This document shows positions 6,351 to 12,569 of a stretch of DNA of 12,569 nt, piece after piece. Each line of letters starts with the position of its first letter. Position 1 is the stretch's first letter. Both the position numbers and the translations under genes were made by a program. The notes beneath the pieces were generated by a model, which was not told the DNA's origin, made no database searches, and saw only the letters and a program-made list of their open reading frames with translations. Origin of the DNA: Actinomycetota bacterium (GTDB taxonomy: Bacteria; Actinomycetota; Thermoleophilia; Gaiellales; Gaiellaceae); contig JACDGR010000059.1 of the NCBI GenBank assembly GCA_013821525.1, positions 1-12,569 of the forward strand, given 5' to 3'.

Positions 6351-6448
6351 CGGGAGCCACCATAGCGAGCGGGTCGTCCGTAGGAACGACACGAAGATCG
6401 TTCGCGGCGACGACGACGCGGCGGCGCGGCCGACCTAGTCTCTCGTCC
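6351..6448. promoter_or_regulatory. Divergent promoter region between pyk and the peroxiredoxin-like gene
   Basis: A 98-bp gap between divergent starts. On the minus strand TATGGT (6364-6359) lies 8 nt before the pyk ATG, with a weak -35 candidate (GTTCCT) 17 bp upstream of it. On the plus strand TAGTCT (6436-6441) lies 7 nt before the ATG at 6449. Neither start has a Shine-Dalgarno, so both mRNAs are probably leaderless. A GC-rich trinucleotide-like stretch (6408-6428) lies between. I see no operator palindrome. Confidence 0.45.
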
Positions 6449-6856
6449 ATGAGCTACTTCACCGGAACAGCCGCACCACTGCTCGCCGCAGACGCGTTCG
6501 TGCAGGGCCAGGGTCGCTTCCCCATCTCGCTCGCGGAATACCGCGGCAGCTGGGCTGTCGTCGCCTTCGCCGCGCGCCACACCGACATGCTCGAGCTCGC
6601 ACGGCTCGAAGAGGCGTTCGGCGCCGACGGCGCGGTCGTCCTCGCAACGACCCCCGACGACTGGCACGAGGCCGCCTCCCGCTACGCGGGCGGGCCGGTT
6701 CGCTTCCCGCTCCTGACCGAGGTCGAGGAGGAGCGCCGTATCACGCTCGTCGTCGATCCCGGCGGTGTCGTCCGTCACGTCGGCCTGCGCCGCAGCGCCC
6801 GCGAGACGCTCGCCGCGCTCGAGGCCGAGCTCCTCCCGCGGGCCCTCGCTGCCTAG
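6449..6856 (+). CDS. Peroxiredoxin/thioredoxin-fold protein without cysteine
   Basis: A 135-residue protein with the layout of the AhpC/TSA (peroxiredoxin) group: an N-terminal substrate-like stretch (APLLAADAF), SLAEYRGSWAVVAFAAR (strand before the active site), VVLATTPDDWHEAASRYAG, FPLLTEVEEERR and ITLVVDPGGVVRHVGLRRS, the last typical of the family's C-terminal strand pair. Where a peroxidatic cysteine would follow the first strand, the sequence is RHTDMLEL, and the whole protein contains no cysteine. It therefore cannot be a thiol peroxidase by the standard mechanism. It may be a redox-dead binding protein or a diverged homologue with another role. It is transcribed alone, divergent from pyk and convergent with eno. 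The start is ATG 6449, with TAGTCT 7 nt upstream. Confidence 0.75.
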   Translation: MSYFTGTAAPLLAADAFVQGQGRFPISLAEYRGSWAVVAFAARHTDMLELARLEEAFGADGAVVLATTPDDWHEAASRYAGGPVRFPLLTEVEEERRITLVVDPGGVVRHVGLRRSARETLAALEAELLPRALAA

Positions 6857-6868
6857 TCCAAACAGTCA

Positions 6869-6893
6869 TGTCCAGGGGACTGTCCCCGGGACA
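6869..6893. repeat. Palindrome 1 of a tandem pair between convergent genes
   Basis: Twelve-base arms around a single central T: TGTCCAGGGGAC and GTCCCCGGGACA, with one mismatch. It begins 12 bp after the stop of the peroxiredoxin-like gene. The RNA hairpin would be very stable, but there is no T tract, so a classical Rho-independent terminator is not shown. It shares the core TGTCC...GGACA with palindrome 2. Confidence 0.75.
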
Positions 6894-6904
6894 CGGCGGT
6901 TTCG

Positions 6905-6937
6905 GGCATGTCCCGGGGCCTGGCCCCGGGACATGCC
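6905..6937. repeat. Palindrome 2 of the tandem pair (perfect 16-bp arms)
   Basis: A perfect inverted repeat: arm GGCATGTCCCGGGGCC, one T, then its exact reverse complement. It sits 11 bp after palindrome 1 and 39 bp before the eno stop. The pair of related palindromes between convergent genes resembles REP-type intergenic elements and could also act as a bidirectional terminator or mRNA end protector. No other copy occurs in this window, so the repeat status is an inference. Confidence 0.8.
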
Positions 6938-6976
6938 TGTTCTGGACGGTGTGAGCAGCGCTCTCGGTCTACGTGC

Positions 6977-8242
6977 TCAGCGCGCTGCGCGCGGGAAGGC
7001 GTCCCAGCCGGGGTACTGCGCGCGGGCGCCGAGCTGCTCTTCGATTCGCAGCAGCTGGTTGTACTTCGCGACACGGTCGCTGCGGGCAGGGGCGCCCGTC
7101 TTGATCTGGCCCGTGCCGAGCGCGACCGCGAGGTCTGCGATCGTCGCATCCTCCGTCTCGCCGGAGCGGTGCGACATGACCACCGAGTAGCCGTTGTGTT
7201 GCGCGAGCCGCACCGCTTCGATCGTCTCGGTCAGGGTCCCGATCTGATTCACCTTGACGAGGATCGAGTTGCCGACGCCGCGGTCGATGCCCTGCTGCAG
7301 ACGCTCTGGATTCGTCACGAACAGATCGTCGCCGACGAGCTGCACGCGGTCGCCGAGCTGCTGCGTCAGCGCGAGCCACGAGTCCCAGTCATCCTCGGCC
7401 GCACCGTCCTCGATCGAGACGACCGGGTAGCGCTCGACGAGCTCCGCCCAGAAGCCCGGCATCTCGACGCTCGTCTTCTCGCGGCCCTCGAACCGGTAGA
7501 CACCGTCGGAGAAGACCTCGCTCGTCGCCGGATCGAGCGCGATCGCGATCCGGTCGCGGTGCCCCGCGCGCTCCGCCGCTTCGAGGATCGCCTCGATCGC
7601 GGCCTCGCTCGACTCGAGATCGGGCGCAAAGCCCCCCTCGTCGCCGACGCCGGTGGCGAGCCCGCGCTCGATCAGCACCTGCTTCAACGAGTGGTACACC
7701 TCCGCCCCGATGCGCAACGCATCAGCGAAGGTCTCCGCACCCGCAGGCACGACCATGAACTCCTGCAGGTCGATCGAATTCGCGGCGTGCACGCCGCCGT
7801 TGATCACGTTCAGCATCGGTACGGGCAACGTCGCAGCGTCGCCCGCACCGAGGTAGCGCCACAGAGGCTCGTCGCCGGCAGCGGCCTTCGCTGCGGCGAG
7901 CGACGCACCGAGGATCGCGTTCGCACCGAGGCGGCCCTTGTTCGGCGTCCCGTCGAGCTCGATCAAGGCGTTGTCGAGGGCAGCCTGGTCACGCGCGTCG
8001 CGTCCGCGCAAAGTCGCAGCGATCTCGCCGTTGACATTCGCGACCGCCTGCTGCACGCCCTTGCCGCCCCAGGGCGCACCGCCGTCCCGCAACTCGACCG
8101 CCTCGTGCACACCGGTCGAGGCACCAGACGGCACGATCGCGCGTCCGAGGCCGCCCGTGCCGAGCCGAACCTCGACTTCCACCGTCGGATTGCCCCGCGA
8201 GTCGAGCACCTGGCGGCCGTGGACAGCAGAGATCGTGGTCAC
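6977..8242 (-). CDS. eno: Enolase
   Basis: A 421-residue enzyme of normal length that interconverts 2-phosphoglycerate and phosphoenolpyruvate in glycolysis. Start GTG 8242 overlaps the mazG stop (GTGA) and has Shine-Dalgarno AAAGGAG 5 nt upstream. Signatures in order: LDSRGNPTVEVEV (13-25), the mobile loop PSGASTG (38-44), His152 in NVINGGVHAAN, Glu161 in LQEF, Glu202 in GVGDEGGFAPD, metal ligands Asp237, Glu278 and Asp305 (VSIEDG, LVGDDLF), catalytic Lys330 in ILVKVNQIGTLTET, the MSHRSGET block with His358, and Lys381 in GQIKTGAP. All expected catalytic residues are present. Last gene of the mfd-foldase-mazG-eno run. Its product PEP is the substrate of the pyruvate kinase encoded about 600 bp away on the same strand. 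Confidence 0.98.
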   Translation of the reverse strand: MTTISAVHGRQVLDSRGNPTVEVEVRLGTGGLGRAIVPSGASTGVHEAVELRDGGAPWGGKGVQQAVANVNGEIAATLRGRDARDQAALDNALIELDGTPNKGRLGANAILGASLAAAKAAAGDEPLWRYLGAGDAATLPVPMLNVINGGVHAANSIDLQEFMVVPAGAETFADALRIGAEVYHSLKQVLIERGLATGVGDEGGFAPDLESSEAAIEAILEAAERAGHRDRIAIALDPATSEVFSDGVYRFEGREKTSVEMPGFWAELVERYPVVSIEDGAAEDDWDSWLALTQQLGDRVQLVGDDLFVTNPERLQQGIDRGVGNSILVKVNQIGTLTETIEAVRLAQHNGYSVVMSHRSGETEDATIADLAVALGTGQIKTGAPARSDRVAKYNQLLRIEEQLGARAQYPGWDAFPRAAR

Positions 8243-9027
8243 TCCAGCTCCTTTGCGTTGTCGTAATAGGCGTCTTGCTCGTCGAGCGGCAGCGCCGCCC
8301 ACTCCTTGCCCTCATCCGCCGCGAGCGCGACCGCGCCGTCGACGCGAGAGCGGAAGCGCTTGGCCGCAGCACGCAGCTCGAGCTCCGGATCGACGTTCAA
8401 CCGACGCGCAACGTTGACGGCAGCAAAGAGGACATCGCCGAGCTCCGCAGCCACACGAGGATCCGGCTCGGTCTCCGCCAACGGCTCGGTCGACGGCAGC
8501 TCGTCGCGGAGCTCACTCAACTCGTCCTCGAAGTCGGCGAGCGCGCCGGCGAGGTCGGGGTACTCGAACCCGACGGACTTTGCACGCAGCTGAACCTTTC
8601 GCGCGTAGAGCAACGCGGGCAGGCCTTCGGGCACGTCGTGGAACACGCCGACGCGACCTTCGTCCACCCGCTTGATCTGCTCCCAGTTGTCGCGCACGCG
8701 CTCGGCCGTGCGTGCCTCGGTGTCCCCGAACACATGCGGGTGACGCGAGACGAGCTTCGTGTGCGCGGCGCGGATCGCCTGCTCGAGGTCACCGCTCGCA
8801 CGCTCCTCGAGCAGCAGCGAGAGGAAGACGCCCTGGAACAGCAGGTCGCCGATCTCGTCGAGCAGCTTGGGATCGTCGCCGGCAAGCGCTGCGTCGGCGA
8901 CCTCGTAGGCCTCCTCGACCGTGTGCGGGACGATCGTGCGCACGGTCTGCTCGCGGTCCCAGGGACATTCGCGCCGGAGACGCTCGGTCAGCTCCTGGAG
9001 CTCGACGAGCGCGTCGGCGGCGGACAA
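8239..9027 (-). CDS. mazG: Nucleoside triphosphate pyrophosphohydrolase MazG
   Basis: A 262-residue two-domain MazG, about the length of the E. coli enzyme. It hydrolyses (d)NTPs to the monophosphate and pyrophosphate, clearing damaged nucleotides and, in mycobacteria, oxidised ones. The N-terminal domain has ECPWDREQT (20-28), E38-E39-x2-E42 and E58-x2-D61 (LDEIGDLLFQ), the Mg-binding residues. RHPHVFGD (about residues 96-103) and the second MazG domain (EDELSELRDEL, AELGDVLFAAVNVARR) follow. The start TTG 9027 is chosen because it gives a normal N-terminus 10 nt after the foldase stop. A GTG further upstream would add an Arg-rich stretch encoded inside the foldase gene. The stop overlaps the eno start by 4 bp, so translation of the two is coupled. 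Confidence 0.93.
   Translation of the reverse strand: MSAADALVELQELTERLRRECPWDREQTVRTIVPHTVEEAYEVADAALAGDDPKLLDEIGDLLFQGVFLSLLLEERASGDLEQAIRAAHTKLVSRHPHVFGDTEARTAERVRDNWEQIKRVDEGRVGVFHDVPEGLPALLYARKVQLRAKSVGFEYPDLAGALADFEDELSELRDELPSTEPLAETEPDPRVAAELGDVLFAAVNVARRLNVDPELELRAAAKRFRSRVDGAVALAADEGKEWAALPLDEQDAYYDNAKELE
8248..8254 (-). promoter_or_regulatory. Shine-Dalgarno of eno inside the end of mazG
   Basis: AAAGGAG on the minus strand, 5 nt before the eno GTG, lying within the last codons of mazG. It supports the GTG start and points to independent strong initiation of the highly needed enolase in addition to coupling. Confidence 0.8.
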
Positions 9028-9037
9028 CGGCTCTCGG

Positions 9038-10069
9038 CTAGGTAGTGGTCGCGTTCGTCGACGTCGACGCACAGGGGTCGCTCGTCGGCTTGTAACTGAC
9101 CTGGTACTTGATCTTCGTGCCGCTGCAGAACTCCTTCGAGAGGTTGGCAACCCAGTCCGTCATCGTCTGGTTCTTCTTCTGCTGCAGCAGCTGCTGCTTG
9201 ATCGTCGCGCTGACCTGCTTCTCCGGTGTCGTCGAGCGCGGGTGGACGGCCGAGAGAGGCTCGATCACGAACCAGCCGTACTGCGCGTTGTGGATCGGCG
9301 CATGGACGACGTTCGTCTTCTCGCTGAAAGCGACCTTGTCGAACTCGGCGACTGTCTGCCCTTTCGAGACCGTCAGCTTGCCGCAGGCGTTCTTCGAGCT
9401 CGGATCCTGCGAGAACTTCTTCGCGAGCTTGCACCAGGTCTGCGTGTCGCCGCCCTTGAGCTGCGCGTAGATCGACTGCGCACTCGGCTTCGTCTTGACC
9501 AGGATGTGCCGGACGTCGCGCGTCTGCGCCTTCGAGTAGAGCTGCGGGTGCCCGACGTAGTAGTCGTGCACATCACTCGTGGAGACAGTGACGTCCTTCG
9601 TGATCTTGTTGAAGACGGCTTCGGAGATCAGCTGCGCGCGAATGTCCTGACGCACCTGCTTGTCGGTCAGATGCTGCGTCTTCAGCTGCGCAAGATACTT
9701 CTTCTCGCTGCCCTGGAAGTACTGCTTCTTGATCTGTACCAGCCGGGTGTCAACCTGCTTGTCCGTGACCTTGATCCCTTCGGAGGTCGCCTTCTCTTCG
9801 CGCTCGGCCTGCTGGACGAGCAGCGTCACCGCTTGGCCCTTGACGGTCTCGTACTCCGTCGTGCCCTGCTTCGGAAACGCTTTACCCTGCTTCGTGTAGC
9901 TCTGCTTCGCCTGCAGCATCAGCGCGTCGAAGTCGTTCTTCGAGATGTGGTCGGCACCGACGACGGCGACGTCGCCACTCGAGAGCTTCGCGCTGCTGCC
10001 GCCTCCGCCACAACCCGCAAGGAGTGCGACCGCGAGCAGAACTGGGAAAATGGTGAGAGCCTTTTGCAT
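9038..10069 (-). CDS. Lipoprotein parvulin-type peptidyl-prolyl isomerase / foldase (SurA/PrsA-like)
   Basis: A 343-residue exported protein. Residues 1-19 form a lipoprotein signal with lipobox LLAGC (lipidated Cys20), followed by a Gly/Ser-rich tether. Residues about 30-175 are a helical SurA-N/PrsA-like chaperone region. Residues about 183-272 form a parvulin rotamase domain: RDVRHILVKTKP, then LAKKFSQDPSS, VAEFDKVAF and NAQYGWFVIEPL. The C-terminal extension (280-343) has a helix and an unusual cysteine-bearing tail. Such proteins help fold secreted proteins at the outer face of the membrane. Besides Cys20 there are Cys213, Cys229, Cys315 and Cys333, possible disulfides. The start ATG 10069 is favoured; a TTG at 10114 would lengthen the signal by 15 residues. 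The gene sits 41 nt after mfd and 10 nt before mazG. Confidence 0.9.
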   Translation of the reverse strand: MQKALTIFPVLLAVALLAGCGGGGSSAKLSSGDVAVVGADHISKNDFDALMLQAKQSYTKQGKAFPKQGTTEYETVKGQAVTLLVQQAEREEKATSEGIKVTDKQVDTRLVQIKKQYFQGSEKKYLAQLKTQHLTDKQVRQDIRAQLISEAVFNKITKDVTVSTSDVHDYYVGHPQLYSKAQTRDVRHILVKTKPSAQSIYAQLKGGDTQTWCKLAKKFSQDPSSKNACGKLTVSKGQTVAEFDKVAFSEKTNVVHAPIHNAQYGWFVIEPLSAVHPRSTTPEKQVSATIKQQLLQQKKNQTMTDWVANLSKEFCSGTKIKYQVSYKPTSDPCASTSTNATTT

Positions 10070-10110
10070 AGGAAGCGCTCGGCTAGCCCATCCGGCCCGT
10101 AGAGAGCCTG

Positions 10111-12569
10111 TCAAGCAGCCTGTCGCGCGGCCAGCATAGCATCGACCAATTCGAGCGCACCTGAGAATTCGCTATGCCTTAACGTCACCTCTCGGTTGCC
10201 CGTTGAGTAGACAGCGGTCTCGACCTGCGCGCGTAGCTCGCGCAACTCGCCCGAGCCGAGGACGACCGGCCCGACGGTCGCCTTGCCCCCGCGGAACACG
10301 AGGAAGTCGGCGCCGAGTCGCGCCAGCTTGAGCTTCGCAGCCTGGATCGCGAAGAGGTTCTCGACCGGTTCGGGCACCGGCCCGAAGCGGTCTTCCGTCG
10401 CGACGTGCAACTCGTGCAGCTCGTCCTCGGTCTCCGTCAACGCGATCCTGCGGTGCAGGTCGATCTTCAGCGCCTCGGCGGCGATGTAACCGGCCGGCAC
10501 GAAGGCGTCCACGCGCGCGTCGACGCGCACCGGGCGGGCCGCGAGTCGGCGCTGCCCCGAGAGCTCCGCGACCGCCTCGTGCAGCATCTCGACGTAGAGC
10601 TCGAAGCCGAGCGCCGCGACGTGGCCCGACTGCTCTGACCCGAGCAGGTCACCGGCGCCGCGAATCTCGAGGTCGCGCATCGCGATCGCGAAGCCCGCAC
10701 CGAGTTCGGTGTGGTCGGCGAGCGTCGCAAGACGTGCACGCGCTTCCGGCGTCAGCTCACGTGCCTCCGGATAGAAGAGGTACGCGTGCGCCAGCACGTC
10801 GCTGCGGCCGACGCGACCACGGATCTGGTAGAGCTGGGAGAGGCCGAGCTGATCCGCGCGCTCGACGATCAACGTGTTCGCCTGCGGGATGTCGAGGCCC
10901 GACTCGATGATCGTCGTCGAGACGAGCACGTCGGCGTCACCGGCGAGGAACTTCAGCATCTGATCCTCGAGCTCGTGCTCCTTCATCTGGCCGTGCGCAA
11001 CGAGGAAGCGCAGGTCGGGGCATAGCCGCTGGAGCTTCTCTGCCGCCTCCTCGATCGTCTCGACGCGGTTGTGCAGATAGAACGCCTGACCCTTGCGCTC
11101 GATCTCGCGCTCCAGCGCTTGCTTGATCAGCTCGTCGTCGTACTCCCCGACGAACGTGCGGATCGGGCGGCGTCCCTCGGGCGGCGTCTCGATCACCGAG
11201 ATGTCGCGCAACCCGGCGAGTGACATGTGCAGCGTGCGCGGGATCGGCGTCGCACTCAGGGCCAGCACGTCGACCTCGAGCCGCAGCTGGCGGAGCAGCT
11301 CCTTCTGCCGGACGCCGAAGCGCTGCTCCTCGTCGACGACGACCATGCCGAGCTCCTTCGGGATCACATCGCGCGAGAGCACGCGGTGCGTCCCGATCAA
11401 CACGTCGACTTTTCCTTCGGAAAAGTCCAGGAGGGACTGTTTGACCTCCTTCGTGCTGCGGAAGCGCGAGACCATCTCGACCCGAACCGGGAAGTCGCGA
11501 TAGCGCTCGCGAAACGTGTTCCAGTGCTGTTGGGCGAGCACGGTCGTCGGCACGAGCATCAGCACCTGCTTGCCGTTGACCGCAACGGCGAAGGCCGCGC
11601 GCACCGCGACCTCGGTCTTGCCGAAGCCGACGTCCCCGCAGACGAGCCTGTCCATCGGGTGCGGCGCCTCGAGGTCTTCCATCACGGCCTCGATCGCCGT
11701 CCGCTGATCCTCGGTCTCGCGGTACGGAAAATCCGCCTCGAGGCGCTCGAGCCATTCGTGCTCGACGTCGTAGGCGACCCCCGGCTGCGTCTGCCGCTGT
11801 GCGTAGAGCTGCAGCAACTCGCCCGCCATCTCCTGCAGGTGCGCACGGGCGCGCGTCTTCAGGTTGTCCCAGGCCTTGCCGCCGAGCTTCGAGAGCGTCG
11901 GCGCCTTCGAGTCGGCGCCGATGTAACGACTGACCTTTCCTATCTGCTCGTGCGGGACGTAGACGCGATCGTCGCCGCGGTAGGCGAGCAGCAGGTAGTC
12001 CCGCGTCACCCCGGCGACCTCCTTCGTCTCGAAGCCGAGGAGCTGCGCGATCCCGTGGTCCTCGTGCACGACGTAGTCGCCCGTGCGCAGGTCGGAGAAG
12101 CTCTGCAACGCGCGACCCGGCGAGGTCGTGGCACGCGGCGGCCGCTTGCGGAAGACCTGTGTGTCGGGCAGCAGCGCGAGACCGAGCTCGCGCCACACGA
12201 AGCCGCGGCGCGCCGGCGAGACGACGAACGCAAGCCCGTCCGGGGCCTCCCCCGCTTCGAGCAGCTGCGCGGTCGAGCGGCGCAGCAGTGCCTGCTGGCG
12301 GAGCGCCTCTCCGCGATGCGGAAACGCAACGAGGATGTCGAGCGCCTGCTTGAGCAGGCCGTTCAGCTCGTTCTCGGCCTCGGAGAGCCCGCGAGCCGCG
12401 AGCGCGGGGCGCTGAGCATCGAAGGAGAACGGCTGTCCCTGTGGCATCGAGGAGAGCACGGTCGCCGGCCCGAGCTCGAGCGGAGTCAGTCCCTCGTCCG
12501 CCCAGACCGCGGCGACCTCCTCGGGCGACCAGACGAAGTCGGGCGAGCGGTCGAACGGCGGCACCAGGT
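10111..12569 (-). CDS. mfd: Transcription-repair coupling factor Mfd, C-terminal two thirds (5' end outside window)
   Basis: The frame is open from the right edge to the stop at 10111, about 819 residues of a protein usually near 1150, so the UvrB-like N-terminal part is missing only because of the window edge. Positions count from codon 12564. The RNA polymerase-interacting CarD-like domain is at about 157-230 (RTGDYVVHEDHGIA). The RecG-like helicase follows: Walker A GDVGFGKT (310-317), DEEQ (411-414), SATPIPRTL (438-446), and motif VI QIRGRVGRS in the 620-640 region. The rest is the TRCF C-terminal domain with GAGDLLGSEQSGH before it. Mfd uses ATP to push stalled RNA polymerase off damaged DNA and recruit UvrA. 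It heads the visible minus-strand operon. The GTG at 12564 lies inside the gene and is not its start. Confidence 0.97.
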   Translation of the reverse strand, partial: LVPPFDRSPDFVWSPEEVAAVWADEGLTPLELGPATVLSSMPQGQPFSFDAQRPALAARGLSEAENELNGLLKQALDILVAFPHRGEALRQQALLRRSTAQLLEAGEAPDGLAFVVSPARRGFVWRELGLALLPDTQVFRKRPPRATTSPGRALQSFSDLRTGDYVVHEDHGIAQLLGFETKEVAGVTRDYLLLAYRGDDRVYVPHEQIGKVSRYIGADSKAPTLSKLGGKAWDNLKTRARAHLQEMAGELLQLYAQRQTQPGVAYDVEHEWLERLEADFPYRETEDQRTAIEAVMEDLEAPHPMDRLVCGDVGFGKTEVAVRAAFAVAVNGKQVLMLVPTTVLAQQHWNTFRERYRDFPVRVEMVSRFRSTKEVKQSLLDFSEGKVDVLIGTHRVLSRDVIPKELGMVVVDEEQRFGVRQKELLRQLRLEVDVLALSATPIPRTLHMSLAGLRDISVIETPPEGRRPIRTFVGEYDDELIKQALEREIERKGQAFYLHNRVETIEEAAEKLQRLCPDLRFLVAHGQMKEHELEDQMLKFLAGDADVLVSTTIIESGLDIPQANTLIVERADQLGLSQLYQIRGRVGRSDVLAHAYLFYPEARELTPEARARLATLADHTELGAGFAIAMRDLEIRGAGDLLGSEQSGHVAALGFELYVEMLHEAVAELSGQRRLAARPVRVDARVDAFVPAGYIAAEALKIDLHRRIALTETEDELHELHVATEDRFGPVPEPVENLFAIQAAKLKLARLGADFLVFRGGKATVGPVVLGSGELRELRAQVETAVYSTGNREVTLRHSEFSGALELVDAMLAARQAA
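11407..11427. repeat. Perfect hairpin inside mfd
   Basis: A 9-bp perfect inverted repeat (GACTTTTCC / GGAAAAGTC) with a 3-nt loop, within the codons for DFSEGKV, just before the DEEQ region. The codons used here (TTT, TCC, GGA, AAA) are AT-richer than those around, so the hairpin may be maintained on purpose or be chance. No known function is claimed. Confidence 0.5.

Noticed and set aside
4878..6365. Plus-strand open frame of 495 codons
   Set aside because: It is antisense to pyk, which has full enzyme motifs; the translation is Arg/Asp-rich without domain features, as expected of a mirror frame in GC-rich DNA.
6869..6937. Classical Rho-independent terminator
   Set aside because: No run of T follows either hairpin on either strand, so termination is possible but not shown.
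6953..6979. TGAGCA ... TGCTCA inverted repeat just after the eno stop as a terminator
   Set aside because: Six-base arms with a long loop and no T tract; weak compared with the palindromes beside it.
6908..8266. Plus-strand open frame of 452 codons
   Set aside because: Antisense to eno, same Arg/His/Asp-rich composition and no recognisable motif; it also begins inside the palindrome.
8921..10102. Plus-strand open frame of 393 codons
   Set aside because: Antisense to the foldase gene and the 5' end of mazG, Leu/Arg-rich low-information translation.
10070..10114. Longer foldase start at TTG 10114 overlapping the mfd stop
   Set aside because: Possible, but the ATG at 10069 gives a compact lipoprotein signal with the lipobox at residue 20.
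10937..12196. Second minus-strand frame of 419 codons within mfd
   Set aside because: Out-of-frame reading of mfd; Arg/Ala-rich with no motifs, while the mfd frame is complete.

Overview
The window is about 12.6 kb of GC-rich, densely coding bacterial chromosome, almost all of it recognisable core genes. The order mfd, mazG, eno, FtsB/DivIC-like, DUF501 is the arrangement I know from Actinomycetota (in Mycobacterium tuberculosis mfd-mazG-lpqU-eno-ftsB-like-DUF501-ppx). Together with the GC content, GTG/TTG starts and a response regulator with an N-terminal excisionase-type HTH, it points to an actinobacterium, perhaps a Thermoleophilia-like lineage (inference, moderate confidence). I see no phage, transposase, CRISPR, tRNA or rRNA.

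Right part (6977-12569, minus strand): one compact operon reading leftward, mfd (5' end outside the window), a parvulin-type lipoprotein foldase, mazG and eno. The mazG stop overlaps the eno start. The eno end faces a plus-strand, cysteine-free peroxiredoxin-fold gene (6449-6856) across a 120-bp gap holding two tandem near-perfect palindromes, probably a REP-like element and/or bidirectional terminator.

Middle part (3127-6350, minus strand): pyk, divergent from the peroxiredoxin-like gene, is followed by a methyltransferase gene broken by a one-base frameshift, an FtsB/DivIC-like division protein, DUF501, and two small unidentified genes that overlap each other by 4 bp. Compared with the actinobacterial block, pyk, the methyltransferase and the peroxiredoxin-like gene lie between eno and the ftsB-like gene, and ppx is not found next to DUF501.

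Left part (1-3081): a HTH-receiver response regulator and a PAP2 lipid phosphatase (minus); a four-helix membrane protein (plus) whose 3' end overlaps the PAP2 gene by 65 bp; a zinc-ribbon miniprotein (minus) divergent from it; a 79-residue single-pass membrane protein (plus); and, divergent from that, the start of a tandem-GAF sensor protein (minus) that runs off the left edge.

Most genes that begin a transcription unit have a TANNNT-like box 6-9 nt before the start codon and no Shine-Dalgarno, suggesting leaderless mRNAs. Inner genes use stop/start overlaps or, for eno, a clear Shine-Dalgarno. I do not see a clear new defence or biosynthetic system. The best leads are the frameshifted methyltransferase, the HTH-receiver regulator, the palindromic element, the leaderless promoter pattern and the two unknown genes after DUF501.
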